From assembly GCA_021325015.1 (NCBI GenBank), contig JAJPHY010000032.1:1-36902 (forward strand): a stretch of 36,902 nt of DNA. Direction: 5' to 3'. The notes beneath the pieces are model-generated. The model was not told the origin of the DNA and did no database searches. It worked only from the letters and a program-made list of their open reading frames with translations. The DNA comes from Actinomycetota bacterium. GTDB lineage: Bacteria; Actinomycetota; UBA4738; HRBIN12. The number at the start of each line of letters is the position of its first letter. Positions within the stretch are counted from its first letter, which is position 1. A program made the position numbers and the translations under genes. Of the stretch, positions 1-9,325 are shown piece by piece.

Positions 1-524
1 ATCTCGTCGATCTCGGCAACGTGCTGGTCGGTCAGCTTCTGGAGCTCCTTCTCCGACCTCATGAGGTCATCTTCTGAGATGGCGCGGTCGCGCTCAAGCC
101 TTTCGAGGCCTTCCTTGGAGTGCCGGCGGATGTTTCGAACGGCAACTCGCGCCTCCTCTCCGCGCTGGTGCACGAGCCGGACGAGCTCCTTGCGGCGCTC
201 CTCGGTGAGCGGCGGAAAGGACAACCGGATCACGTGGCCATCGTTCGACGGCGTGATTCCGAGGTCGCTCGCCATGATCGCCTTCTCCATAGCGGCCACG
301 GCGTTCTTGTCGTATGGCTGGATGAGCAGGGTCCGCGGCTCGGGGACCGAGAACGAGGCGAGCTGCTGGAACGGCACCTGGCTTCCGTAGTAGTCGACGA
401 CGATCCGCGAGAGCAGCGCCGGCGTGGCGCGGCCGGTCCGAATGGCGGCGAGCTCGTCCTTCAGGACCGCGACGGCCTTGGCCATCTTGTCGCGGGCCTC
501 GGCGAGCGCGGCCTCGACCGTCAC
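1..524 (-). CDS. frr: Ribosome recycling factor (C-terminus cut by window edge)
   Basis: Ribosome recycling factor splits post-termination ribosomes together with EF-G. The reverse strand from a GTG at 524 gives [20 protein letters not shown], then the family landmarks [11 protein letters not shown], a long charged helix ([20 protein letters not shown]) and [13 protein letters not shown]. About 174 residues are present of a usual 185, so only the last dozen are missing. The GTG overlaps the pyrH stop in a 4-nt GTGA, so the two genes are probably translationally coupled. The order rpsB-tsf-pyrH-frr is the classical one. No anomaly seen. Confidence 0.95.
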   Translation of the reverse strand, partial: MTVEAALAEARDKMAKAVAVLKDELAAIRTGRATPALLSRIVVDYYGSQVPFQQLASFSVPEPRTLLIQPYDKNAVAAMEKAIMASDLGITPSNDGHVIRLSFPPLTEERRKELVRLVHQRGEEARVAVRNIRRHSKEGLERLERDRAISEDDLMRSEKELQKLTDQHVAEIDE

Positions 525-1270
525 GACGCTCCCCCGTGGACGAGCGTCCCGATCGGCTCCCCCGACAGCGCCCGACGGATGTTGCCCTCTCGACCCAGGT
601 CGAACACGATGATCGGCAGGTTGTTCTCCATGCACAGGGAGATGGCGGTCGCATCCATCACCTGGTAGCCCTCGCGCAGGACGTCGAGGTACTGGATCTC
701 CTCGAACCGCCGGGCATCGGGTCGCATGTGCGGGTCGGCGTCGTACACGCCGTCGACCTTGGTCCCCTTCAGGATGGCCTCCGCCTTGATCTCCAGCGCA
801 CGCTGGGCGGCGGTGGTGTCGGTCGAGAAGTAGGGGGCGCCGATGCCGGCCGCGAAGATCACGACCCGCCCTTTCTCGAGGTGTCGGATCGCCCGCAGCG
901 GCAGGTAGGGCTCCGCGATCTGCGCCATCTGGATCGCGGTCTGCACGCGCGTCGTCACGTGGATCTTCTCCAGAGCGTCTTGCAGCGCAAGCGCGTTCAT
1001 CACCGTCGCGAGCATGCCCATGTAGTCGGCCCGGGCTCGGTCGATCCCCGGCGCCTGGCGTCCGCGGAAGATGTTGCCCCCGCCCACCACGACGGCCGTC
1101 TCGACGCCGAGGTCGACGACCTCGGCGAGCTGGCGGGCGAGGAGCGCGGCCTGGTCCGTCGAGATGCCGTACCCGGTCTCGGCCGGCGCGAACGCGTCGC
1201 CGGAGAGCTTCAGCAGCACCCGGTGGTAGAGGGGCCGCGAGCGCTCCTGCGATCGATCGGCCTCACCCAT
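521..1270 (-). CDS. pyrH: Uridylate (UMP) kinase
   Basis: Phosphorylates UMP to UDP in pyrimidine nucleotide synthesis; hexameric amino-acid-kinase fold. The 249-residue protein shows the N-terminal [11 protein letters not shown], the glycine loop [28 protein letters not shown] and [20 protein letters not shown]. The C-terminal part has [10 protein letters not shown] and [20 protein letters not shown], all typical of bacterial PyrH and of normal length. The ATG at 1270 follows an AGGGGGAG ribosome-binding site that overlaps the tsf stop 14 nt upstream. Its own stop overlaps the frr start. The first dozen residues are a short hydrophilic extension. Confidence 0.97.
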   Translation of the reverse strand: MGEADRSQERSRPLYHRVLLKLSGDAFAPAETGYGISTDQAALLARQLAEVVDLGVETAVVVGGGNIFRGRQAPGIDRARADYMGMLATVMNALALQDALEKIHVTTRVQTAIQMAQIAEPYLPLRAIRHLEKGRVVIFAAGIGAPYFSTDTTAAQRALEIKAEAILKGTKVDGVYDADPHMRPDARRFEEIQYLDVLREGYQVMDATAISLCMENNLPIIVFDLGREGNIRRALSGEPIGTLVHGGAS

Positions 1271-1284
1271 CCGCTCGCTCCCCC

Positions 1285-1889
1285 TCAGTCGGCGTCCTCC
1301 CCGAGCTTGTACCGGACGAAGCGGCGCACGGCAACCTTCTCGCCGACCTTGGCGCCCACCTCGTCCAGCAGCTCCTGGACGGTCTTCGAGTCGTCCTTGA
1401 CGAACTTCTGCTCGAGCAGGACGTGTTCCTGGTAGAAGGCCTCGAGCTTGCCCTTCACGATGTTGGGCACGATGTGATCGGGTTTGCCCATCTCGCGGGC
1501 CTGAGCCTCGTAGACGCGCCGCTCGGCCTCGACCACCTCGGCCGGCACGTCCTCGCGGGCGAGCCAGCGCGGGGCGGCCGGGCTCGCGACGTGGAGCGCG
1601 ACGTCCTTGGCGAGGCGGCGGAACTCGTCGGTGTTCGCGACGAAGTCCGTCTCGCAGTTCACCTCCACGAGCGAGCCCACCGTGTTGTTGAAGTGGATGT
1701 AGCTCTCGATGAGACCCTGGTTGGCAGCGCGGCCGGCGCGCTTGGCCACCGACGCGAGCCCCTTCTCGCGAAGGATCGTCGTCGCGCGATCGAGGTCGCC
1801 GCCCGCCTCCTCGAGCGCGCGCTTGCAGTCCATCATGCCCGCACCGGTGGCATCCCGGAGCCGCTTGACCAGCTCGGCGGAGATCTCGG

Positions 1890-1893
<4 letters not shown>
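1285..1893 (-). CDS. tsf: Elongation factor Ts, short form
   Basis: EF-Ts recharges EF-Tu by GDP/GTP exchange. The 202-residue protein has the N-terminal UBA-like domain with [20 protein letters not shown] (residues 9-28), the linker to ATTILREKG, and the core motif [16 protein letters not shown] that contacts EF-Tu. It ends with [17 protein letters not shown]. At about 200 residues it resembles the compact form known from Thermus and cyanobacteria; E. coli has 283 residues and many actinobacteria have about 275, so the second half of the core domain appears absent. The GTG start overlaps the rpsB stop (GTGA). Confidence 0.95.
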
Positions 1894-2741
<848 letters not shown>

Positions 2742-2896
2742 GCGCCTCCTCCTTTCGGTTATGCCTCCGCCCGGCTCCTCCCACGCCGGCCCGGCCTCCG
2801 CCGGGACCTCGGACGCGGTCCCCGAACGTGCGTGCTCGGCGCCCTCGCGCCGGCGAGGTGGCAGTCTAGCAGCGGCTTCACGCCGCGCCCCCGCCG
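2742..2896 (-). promoter_or_regulatory. Structured rpsB leader with a candidate -10 box
   Basis: This 155-bp gap is the longest without a gene. Read leftward, TAGACT (2868-2863) is a plausible -10 hexamer; I see no convincing -35. The roughly 115-nt leader that would follow can form several GC stems: GGACC with GGTCC around an 8-nt loop, then CCCGGC with GCCGGG around GGAG, then CCGGC with GCCGG. It ends in the AAAGGAGG ribosome-binding site. S2 autoregulates rpsB-tsf through the leader in some bacteria; whether it does here is inference. Confidence 0.4.
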
Positions 2897-3856
2897 CTAC
2901 CGGCGGCGGCGGAGCGGCTCGTCGGGAACCTCGTCCTCGATGGCCATCCACCGGTACGTGAAGGCGGCGAGGAAGCCGGTGTGCAGGAAGGTCGCGAGGA
3001 GCGCGTACAGCCACGTCGCGAACCCCGGGTTGACGGTCAGTCGGTTCGCATCGGGTGCGAACGCCACCAGGATGGGAAGCGTGAGGAAGATGTAGAGCAT
3101 CGACATGATCACGTGGCGGCTGCCCGGAAGCAGCGCGGCCCGGGCGGCGCGCCGGAGGGTGTCCTGGAGGCCGCGTCCCTCCCGGACGGCCGCCGCGGGG
3201 GCGAACACGAACAGGAACAGGGCCGCGACGAGGATCAGGATCGAACCGAGGAACCCCAGGCCGGCGCCGAGGAACGGCAGCACGATCGTCCCCGCCACCA
3301 TCATGCTCATCGAGAGCACGTTCACCGCCACGACGACCGGGTAGGCACGGAGCCCGCGCAGAACCCCCAGCATCGGGGAACCGCCGCCCTCGAGCGCCTG
3401 GACGATCAGCCCGGTGATCACCGCGATGTAGATCGAGCGAACGACCAGGAAGCCGCCGGCCGCCGCCAGACCGGACGGGCCGTACCCGAAGATCGTGACC
3501 CCGTTCAGCGCGTCGAAGTAGGTGCTGACCGGCGGGAGCGCCGCCAGGTTGACGAGTCGCCCCGGGGGCCCCTCCAGGCCGAGGGCCACCAGCCCGATCC
3601 AGGCCCCGAACACGAACAGGAACGAGATCGCGAGCAGCGCCGGCGAGGATCCCGAGACGACCAAGCCGCGGCCGATCGACCGCGGGATCGACGGCCAGCC
3701 CGAGTCTCCAGCACCGCGTGAGAGCCACCCGAGCACGCGGGGCGGCTCCGGCGCCGGCCGCCCCGGGGCGCGCCGCTCGGGCGCGCGAACGGCCGCCTCC
3801 TGCGGTGCGCGGTACCCGCTCGCGCGCGGCTTCGTCTTGCGGCGCTTCTTCGTCAT
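2897..3856 (-). CDS. Polytopic membrane protein of unknown function
   Basis: I do not recognise this 319-residue protein as a named family. It opens with a very basic stretch ([16 protein letters not shown]), then a proline/arginine-rich region to about residue 65. About six hydrophobic segments follow (roughly residues 72-97, 128-160, 173-200, 202-229, 250-268, 283-305) and the end is basic. The amphipathic loop [18 protein letters not shown] (about 225-242) resembles cytosolic helices of multi-pass carrier-like or glycerophosphodiester-associated membrane proteins, but that is weak. The ATG at 3856 overlaps the stop of the beta-propeller gene (ATGA), so the two are probably one translational unit and may act together at the membrane. 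The frame stays open upstream to 3952, inside the neighbour. Confidence 0.8.
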   Translation of the reverse strand: MTKKRRKTKPRASGYRAPQEAAVRAPERRAPGRPAPEPPRVLGWLSRGAGDSGWPSIPRSIGRGLVVSGSSPALLAISFLFVFGAWIGLVALGLEGPPGRLVNLAALPPVSTYFDALNGVTIFGYGPSGLAAAGGFLVVRSIYIAVITGLIVQALEGGGSPMLGVLRGLRAYPVVVAVNVLSMSMMVAGTIVLPFLGAGLGFLGSILILVAALFLFVFAPAAAVREGRGLQDTLRRAARAALLPGSRHVIMSMLYIFLTLPILVAFAPDANRLTVNPGFATWLYALLATFLHTGFLAAFTYRWMAIEDEVPDEPLRRRR

Positions 3857-5355
3857 CCGGGCTCGCTCCGGTTCGGGTCCCGGTCCGAGCGGGAAGCGTC
3901 CTCGCGCCCGACCTCGTCGCCCTCCATCTCGTTCTCGTCCGAGTCCTCCCACTCACCACCCTCCTCGAGCGAGCCGCTCGAGGGGAACGGTGCGGGCCCG
4001 AGCCGGCGCGACAGGAGCCGGGACGGGACCAGGACCAGCACGAACGCAACCACGAGCGCAAGCGCGTAGTTGCCGACCAGACGCCCGGGGTTCGGCACGG
4101 TCGGGGAGGGTTCGCCTACCAGCGTCCCGCTTGGGTCGTGCTCGTACGCAACGAGACCCGGATACCTCCCGCCCTTGACCGCGATCACGAGGTCGGGCGA
4201 GAGGGCGATCGCCCCGATGAGCCCCTGGCGGGGCGCGCTCTGCCAGACGAGGTCACCCGTGGACGCATCGATCGCGACGAGCCGCCCGTCGTTCAGGCCC
4301 AGCAGGACGGTGCTGCCCGACACGACGGGCGAGCTGCGGACCACCACGTCGTTCAGCTGGTAGTCCCACGCCCGTTCGCCCGTGCCGGCGTCGAAGGCGT
4401 AGAGGCCTCCCGCCACGTCCGCGACGTACACGCGGTCCGACGTGAACGCGGGCAGGTTGGCCGGGGAGAAGAGCGACAGTCCGAGGGCGCTCCACCTCTC
4501 CGTGCCGTCGCGAGCCGAGAGCTCGCGCACCACCCGGTCGGCGAAGCCCGCCACCACCGCGCCGTCTCGGGCGGCGGCGCCCGAGCCCGTCGAGCCCGAC
4601 ACCGGAGCGCGGAACGCCGGCCATGCGGGCTTGCCGTTCGCCTGGTCGAGGGCCACGAGCTGCGACCGCTGCTCGTTCTCGTCGCGCGCGACGACGTACA
4701 CGTGACCGTCGGAGACCGCCGGGGGGGTGAGGACCTCACCGTTTGCTGCGGCCGTCCACAGGAGCGTGCCGGTGGCCAGATCGACCGCGTAGACGTTCCC
4801 GTCGTCGTCGGCGACGAAGACCTGCGAGCCGTCGATCGTCACGCCACTCCTGCTGGTCGTCTTGAGCGGCGTGCGCCAGAGCTCGCGCAGACTGCCGAGG
4901 TCGACGCCCACCAGGCTCGGACCGCCACCGGTCGACTCGTCCACGAACGCGAGCACCCGTCGTCCCCCGACCGTACCGACCGCGGGCATCGACAGCGGAC
5001 CGCCGTTGCGAACGAGCTTCCAGATCTGCTCGCCGCTCGTAAGGCCGATCCCGTACACGGCGTGATGCCCGACCGTGATGACCACGCGCCCCGCGACGAC
5101 CGCGCCGGAGACGGTCCCGTCAGTCGCGCGGAAGGTCCACGCCAGGCGGTACGGGGGCGCGGGACCGTCGCTCAGCGCTCCCGGATGCCCGGGCCCCCCC
5201 TGGGCCTGGGACCACGGCTCGACGGTCGAGCCCTGGGCGAGCGCGGGTGGGGCCCCGAGGCACAGGAGAACGAGCGCGGTGCACGCGGCGCGGCAGAGGC
5301 CGTAGGTCGGGTTGCGAGACAGGCGGGCCACCCTCCGGTCGAGCGGTCGGCCCAT
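3853..5355 (-). CDS. Secreted PQQ-type beta-propeller protein with C-terminal membrane anchor
   Basis: From the ATG at 5355 the protein has 500 residues. It has an N-terminal signal sequence (hydrophobic [17 protein letters not shown], likely cleaved near residue 40) and then successive blades with the PQQ-like repeat pattern: [74 protein letters not shown] and [17 protein letters not shown] single hydrophobic segment follows ([19 protein letters not shown], about 428-447), then a highly acidic tail of about 50 residues. The propeller should therefore face outward and the tail inward. The scaffold resembles BamB and alcohol-dehydrogenase propellers, but no catalytic residues are evident. The start has no clear Shine-Dalgarno; a TAGAAT overlaps it, so the true start could be slightly downstream. 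Confidence 0.8.
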   Translation of the reverse strand: MGRPLDRRVARLSRNPTYGLCRAACTALVLLCLGAPPALAQGSTVEPWSQAQGGPGHPGALSDGPAPPYRLAWTFRATDGTVSGAVVAGRVVITVGHHAVYGIGLTSGEQIWKLVRNGGPLSMPAVGTVGGRRVLAFVDESTGGGPSLVGVDLGSLRELWRTPLKTTSRSGVTIDGSQVFVADDDGNVYAVDLATGTLLWTAAANGEVLTPPAVSDGHVYVVARDENEQRSQLVALDQANGKPAWPAFRAPVSGSTGSGAAARDGAVVAGFADRVVRELSARDGTERWSALGLSLFSPANLPAFTSDRVYVADVAGGLYAFDAGTGERAWDYQLNDVVVRSSPVVSGSTVLLGLNDGRLVAIDASTGDLVWQSAPRQGLIGAIALSPDLVIAVKGGRYPGLVAYEHDPSGTLVGEPSPTVPNPGRLVGNYALALVVAFVLVLVPSRLLSRRLGPAPFPSSGSLEEGGEWEDSDENEMEGDEVGREDASRSDRDPNRSEPG

Positions 5356-5413
5356 TCTAGGCGCGGCCGATGGCCGCCGACCCGCCGAGGGCTCGCCGCA
5401 CCCGATCGGACGC

Positions 5414-5908
5414 TCACGGCACCGGGACCAGGCGGACGATGCCCACCACGCTCGGCGCCGACAGCAGCTCGAGCGGGTCGACGTACTCACCGTCCCGCCG
5501 CACGCCGAAGTGCAGGTGGGGGGGCGACACCCCCGGGTGACCCTGGCCCGAGAGCGCGAGCGGGGCTCCCTCTCCCACCACGTCGCCCTTGCGCACCAGG
5601 AGCGAGGAGACCCACGAGTACGAGGAGACGAGCCCTCCGCCGTGGTCCACGCTCACGAACAGGGAGCCTCCGACCGGTCCGGCGAACGAGACGACGCCGG
5701 GGGCCGGAGCCACCACCTCCGACCCGATCGCGGTCGCGATGTCGATCCCTCGATGCCCCGACCCGTAGGGGGAGGTGGGCGGGTCGAACCCGCGGATGAT
5801 CGGGCCCACGACCGGCCATCGCCACACGCCCGCGGCCAGGGCCGTCGGGGCGAGGAGGAGCAAGGTCGCGAACGCGAGCGGCAGGGCGAGCCATCGGCGT
5901 GCCGACAT
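5414..5908 (-). CDS. Secreted M23-family (LytM) metallopeptidase
   Basis: A 164-residue exported protein. A signal peptide (RRWLALPLAFATLLLLAPTALA, about residues 4-25) is followed by a LytM/M23 domain. The zinc ligands are visible as GHRGIDIA (H-x3-D) and HLHFGV (H-x-H). VVAPAPGVVSFAG and YVDPLELL are also typical. M23 enzymes cut peptide cross-bridges of peptidoglycan. This is a compact version with no LysM or coiled-coil region. An M23 gene beside rpsB is usual in actinobacteria. The ATG at 5908 follows GGAGGAGG by about 6 nt. A TAGCCT hexamer at 5942-5937 gives it its own candidate promoter. Confidence 0.92.
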   Translation of the reverse strand: MSARRWLALPLAFATLLLLAPTALAAGVWRWPVVGPIIRGFDPPTSPYGSGHRGIDIATAIGSEVVAPAPGVVSFAGPVGGSLFVSVDHGGGLVSSYSWVSSLLVRKGDVVGEGAPLALSGQGHPGVSPPHLHFGVRRDGEYVDPLELLSAPSVVGIVRLVPVP

Positions 5909-5936
5909 CGGGCCTCCTCCATGGTCGAAGGGCCGG

Positions 5937-5942
5937 AGGCTA
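5937..5942 (-). promoter_or_regulatory. Candidate -10 box of the M23 peptidase gene
   Basis: TAGCCT on the reverse strand lies 28 nt upstream of the ATG and would give a leader of about 22 nt carrying the GGAGGAGG site. No clear -35. Called by the hexamer and its position only. Confidence 0.4.
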
Positions 5943-5987
5943 TCCGGGGCTCCTCCCCCGCGCAGTGACCCGCCTCACACCGGTCGA

Positions 5988-6872
5988 CTACTCGGCCTCG
6001 ACGAGCTGCAGACGCAGCTGGTTGACCGCCTTGGTGTGGATCTCGCACACCCGGGACTCGGTCACGCCGAGGATCTCACCGATCTCGGCGAGGGTGAGGC
6101 CCTCGAAGTAGTACAGGGTCACGACGATCTTCTCGCGCTCGGAGAGCGAGTTGATCGCGGCCGCGAGCAACCCACGCGTCTCCTGACCCTCGAGCCCGGT
6201 CGTGGGATCGGTGCCGCGGTCGGCCAGCGTGTCGAGCAGCGAGACCTGCTCGCCACGGTCGCTGCCCACCGCGAGCAGCTCGTCGAGGGCGAGCACCGAG
6301 ACGAACGAGATCTGGGTGATCACGTCGTGAAGCTCGCGGACGGAAACGCCGAGACGGGCGGAGACCTCCTGTTCGGTCGGGGCCCGCTTGAGGATCGACT
6401 CGAGGTCCGCGTAGGCCTTCTCGATCTCGCGCGCCTTGAACCGGACCGAGCGGGGAACCCAGTCCATCGCCCGCAGCTCGTCGATGATCGCGCCCTTGAT
6501 CCGCGGGATCGCATACGTCTCGAACTTGTTGCCCCGGGCCGGCTCGAACTTCTCCAGCGCGTCGATCAGACCGAACATGCCGTAGGAGACGAGGTCGGCC
6601 TGCTCCACGCTCGCCGGCAAGCCGGTCGCCACCCGGCTGGCCACGTACTTCACGAGCGGCGCGTAGTGCAGGATCAGCCGCTCGCGCGCGTCGGCCGCGC
6701 CGCTCCGTTTGAACTCCCGCCAGAGCTCGGCCAGCTCGTCGCCCGGGCCCCTCGGGGCGACGTCGGCGACCGCGACGGCCGCGGGCGCAGCACGCGCCCG
6801 CCTGCGGCCCTCGGCGGGCGGCTTGGCGCCCTTGGCGGCCTTCGGCTTAGGTGCCCTGGTGGCCCCGGCCAT
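5988..6872 (-). CDS. whiG: WhiG/FliA-family RNA polymerase sigma factor
   Basis: An alternative sigma factor of the sigma-28 type (294 residues). A low-complexity Ala/Lys/Pro/Arg N-terminus of about 45 residues precedes region 2: [57 protein letters not shown] and MDWVPRSVR. Region 3 has [14 protein letters not shown]. Region 4 has [40 protein letters not shown]. WhiG controls sporulation genes in Streptomyces and FliA flagellar genes elsewhere; which applies here is unknown. Two adjacent starts are possible: the GTG at 6875 (4-nt overlap with the recombinase stop) or the ATG at 6872, which has better spacing to GAGGG. No WhiG-type promoter is obvious in the window. Confidence 0.93.
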   Translation of the reverse strand: MAGATRAPKPKAAKGAKPPAEGRRRARAAPAAVAVADVAPRGPGDELAELWREFKRSGAADARERLILHYAPLVKYVASRVATGLPASVEQADLVSYGMFGLIDALEKFEPARGNKFETYAIPRIKGAIIDELRAMDWVPRSVRFKAREIEKAYADLESILKRAPTEQEVSARLGVSVRELHDVITQISFVSVLALDELLAVGSDRGEQVSLLDTLADRGTDPTTGLEGQETRGLLAAAINSLSEREKIVVTLYYFEGLTLAEIGEILGVTESRVCEIHTKAVNQLRLQLVEAE

Positions 6873-7819
6873 CACGCCCTCGGGTGAGCCCGGCGGTAGG
6901 CCTCGAACAGCCGGGCCCGGGAGACGTGCGTGTACCGCTGCGTCGTGGCGACGCTCGCATGCCCGAGCAACTCCTGCACGGTTCGGATGTCCGCCCCTCC
7001 CTCCACCAGGTGCGTCGCGAAGGAGTGCCTGAGCGTGTGCGGAGTGACGTGACGCCCCGGCAGAGTCCTCCGCCCGTATTGTTCCACCATCGCCCGGATG
7101 TCGCGCGGGGACATCGGCTTGCTTCTGCGGTTGAAGAAGACCTGGCTCGCCCCCGGCGGGGCGAGCACGGCGCGGCCCAGACGCAGGTAGCGTTCCAAGG
7201 CGTCGCTCGAGGGCTCGGACAGGGGTACCTCCCGCTCCTTCGACCCCTTGCCGGAGACGAGCACCCGGCCTCGGTCGAGGTCCAGCCGGTCGAGCGTCAG
7301 GCCCGAGACCTCGCCCACCCGGATCCCCGACCCGTACATCAGCTCCAGCACCGCTCGGTCGCGGAGCGCGATCGCCCGCTCGACCGAATCCCCAGCGACC
7401 CGCGAGCCCTCCCCGGATCCCGCCACGGGTGCCTCCACGAGGCGCGCGGCGTCGGCGGGCCGGAGCACCGACGGGAGTCGTGAGACCACCTTCGGCCGGC
7501 CGAGCAGCTCCGCGGGATCGGCCGCCACGATCCCCCTGGCCGCGGCCCAGCGATAGAAGGTCCGCACGGCGGCCACGCGCCGCGCGACCGAGGCCCGGGC
7601 GTAGCCGAGCGTCGCCTGGTGGGCCAGGAAGCGTCGCAGGACGGGATAGGTGGCCGTCCGGAGCCCGCGACGCTGGCGGCCGAGGAACCCGGCGAGCTGG
7701 GCAAGATCGCGACGGTAGGCCGAGACGGTGTGCTCGGACAGGTGTCGCTCGAGCGCAAGGTGATCGACGAACGCGTCGATCAGCTCGGCATCGGGGCGGG
7801 GAAGGTCTTCCCGTGCCAT
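6872..7819 (-). CDS. Tyrosine recombinase of the XerC/XerD family
   Basis: A 315-residue site-specific recombinase; Xer proteins resolve chromosome dimers at dif. The N-terminal SAM-like domain ([19 protein letters not shown], then [19 protein letters not shown]) precedes the catalytic domain. The catalytic residues are visible: Arg in [14 protein letters not shown], Lys in [24 protein letters not shown] (His and Arg), the His of [11 protein letters not shown] and the Tyr of RYTHVS. Length and motif order are normal. Only one xer gene is visible, so C versus D cannot be assigned. The ATG at 7819 follows GAGGAC. Its stop overlaps the whiG start, which suggests an operon. Confidence 0.93.
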   Translation of the reverse strand: MAREDLPRPDAELIDAFVDHLALERHLSEHTVSAYRRDLAQLAGFLGRQRRGLRTATYPVLRRFLAHQATLGYARASVARRVAAVRTFYRWAAARGIVAADPAELLGRPKVVSRLPSVLRPADAARLVEAPVAGSGEGSRVAGDSVERAIALRDRAVLELMYGSGIRVGEVSGLTLDRLDLDRGRVLVSGKGSKEREVPLSEPSSDALERYLRLGRAVLAPPGASQVFFNRRSKPMSPRDIRAMVEQYGRRTLPGRHVTPHTLRHSFATHLVEGGADIRTVQELLGHASVATTQRYTHVSRARLFEAYRRAHPRA

Positions 7820-7858
7820 GTACCGTCCTCGTGTCGTCCCTGCCTGATCCTCCTGGCC

Positions 7859-7887
7859 CTTGTACCAGCGGGGCGGGGACGGTTCAA
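7859..7887 (-). promoter_or_regulatory. Promoter of the xer-whiG operon
   Basis: On the reverse strand TTGAAC (7887-7882) and TACAAG (7864-7859) are separated by 17 nt, as in a sigma-70-type promoter. It is the only promoter in the window where I can see a convincing -35. Transcription would start near 7852, about 33 nt before the ATG. Confidence 0.6.
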
Positions 7888-7930
7888 GCTTGGCACGCCC
7901 GGGACCTTCGATCCGTCCCCCGATCGGCCG

Positions 7931-7936
7931 TAGGAT
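7931..7936 (+). promoter_or_regulatory. Candidate -10 box, leaderless start of the rhodanese gene
   Basis: TAGGAT lies 9 nt before the GTG at 7946, and there is no Shine-Dalgarno in between. TTCGAT at 7907-7912 is a weak -35 with an 18-nt spacer. The mRNA would begin at or just before the start codon. Confidence 0.5.
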
Positions 7937-7945
7937 GCCGGGGTC

Positions 7946-9319
7946 GTGGGGGATGGTCTGGCGCTCGAGACGCTGGTCACGCCGGGGCTCGGCGACAGCT
8001 CCCACGTGGTCGTCTCCGGAAGCGAGGCGCTGGTCGTCGACCCGCAACGCGACGTCGCCAGGCTGCTCTCGGTCGCGGAGCGCCTGGGCGCCGAGATCCG
8101 GGCCGTGCTGGAGACCCACGTGCACAACGACTACGTGTCGGGGGCCGCCGAGCTCCGGGCGGTGACGAGGGCGGAGATCGCGGGGCCGGCGGACGCCGGC
8201 TACCGGTTCCCGTTCACGCGCCTGGAGGAGGGCTCCGAGGTCCGGATCGGCGAGCACCGGCTGATCGCGATGCGCACCCCGGGGCACACGCCCGAGCACC
8301 TCTCCTACCTGCTGGTCGGCCCGGGGTCCGACCGCCCGACGGCGGTGTTCACCGGCGGCTCGCTGATCGTGGGGAGCGCCGGCCGGACCGACCTGCTCGG
8401 ACCCGAACAGACCGACCGCCTCACGCGGGCGCAGTACCGGTCGCTCCGGCGGCTGCTCGAGCTCCCGGATGCGACGCTGGTGCTCCCGACCCACGGGGCG
8501 GGGAGCTTCTGCGCGAGCACGGAGCCGCTGGAGGAGCGATCCTCGACGATCGGCCGCGAGCGAGCGACGAACCCGGCCCTCGCCCCCATCGACGAGGACG
8601 CGTTCGTCCGCGAGCAGCTCTCCGGGCTCTCGGCGTATCCGAGCTACTACGCCCACATGGCGCCGATCAACCGGGCCGGCCCGCGCGTGTTCGGCCGCGT
8701 CCCGCTCCCCCGCCCGCTCGGACCGGAGGGCGCGGCGGACCGCCTCGCGGCCGGCGCCCGTCTGGTCGACGCGCGGCCGGGCACCCGGTTCGCCGAGCGG
8801 CACGTCCCGGGATCCCTGAACGTTCCCCTGGACGAGTCGTTCGCGAGCTACGTGGGCTGGCTCGTCCCGCTCCCCACGCCGATCGTGCTGGTGCTCCCCG
8901 ACTCGGCGGGCGCGTTGGAGGACGCGGCGACCCAGCTGTTCCGGATCGGCTACGAGCGTCTCGAGGGCTTCCTCGACGGCGGGATCGACGCCTGGCGCGC
9001 GGCCGGGCTCCGCACCGGCTCGTATCCGGTCGCGAGCCTGGACGAGGCCGTCGCGCTCGCCCGCTCGGAGCCCGCCCGACTCCTCGACGTTCGGCAACGC
9101 GCGGAGTGGGACGCCGGTCACGTCCAGGGGAGCCGGCACGCCTTCGTGGCCGACCTACCCGAGCGCCTGGCCGAGCTTCCCGCCGACCGCGAGCTCGTCG
9201 TCGCGTGCGCGACGGGGTTCCGCGCTTCGATCGCCGCCAGCCTGCTCGGGGCCGCGGGCCTCGGCGTCCGGGTGCTCGCCCGGGGAGGCGTCCCGTCCGT
9301 GCTTCGTCGCCTCGGCTGA
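7946..9319 (+). CDS. Metallo-beta-lactamase fold protein with two rhodanese domains
   Basis: A 457-residue protein. The N-terminal metallo-beta-lactamase domain has THVHNDYVSG (metal motif), TPGHTPEHLSYLL, FTGGSLIVGSAGRTDL and PTHGAGSFC. Two rhodanese domains follow. The first (about 260-350: LVDARPGTRFAERHVPGSLN) lacks the active-site cysteine. The second (about 360-457) has LLDVRQRAEWDAGHVQGS and ACATGFRAS, with Cys in the loop. Such fusions are related to persulfide dioxygenases (ETHE1) and are thought to handle glutathione persulfide or other sulfane sulfur. The third histidine of HxHxDH is tyrosine here, as I recall from many actinobacterial members. The gene reads against its neighbours and converges on dprA, 6 bp away. 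Confidence 0.9.
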   Translation: MGDGLALETLVTPGLGDSSHVVVSGSEALVVDPQRDVARLLSVAERLGAEIRAVLETHVHNDYVSGAAELRAVTRAEIAGPADAGYRFPFTRLEEGSEVRIGEHRLIAMRTPGHTPEHLSYLLVGPGSDRPTAVFTGGSLIVGSAGRTDLLGPEQTDRLTRAQYRSLRRLLELPDATLVLPTHGAGSFCASTEPLEERSSTIGRERATNPALAPIDEDAFVREQLSGLSAYPSYYAHMAPINRAGPRVFGRVPLPRPLGPEGAADRLAAGARLVDARPGTRFAERHVPGSLNVPLDESFASYVGWLVPLPTPIVLVLPDSAGALEDAATQLFRIGYERLEGFLDGGIDAWRAAGLRTGSYPVASLDEAVALARSEPARLLDVRQRAEWDAGHVQGSRHAFVADLPERLAELPADRELVVACATGFRASIAASLLGAAGLGVRVLARGGVPSVLRRLG

Positions 9320-9325
9320 CTCCCC

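Noticed and set aside
6872-7819. Xer recombinase as an integrase of a mobile element
   Set aside because: It has the Xer domain layout, sits in its conserved place between dprA/comM and whiG, and there are no attachment-site repeats or cargo genes.
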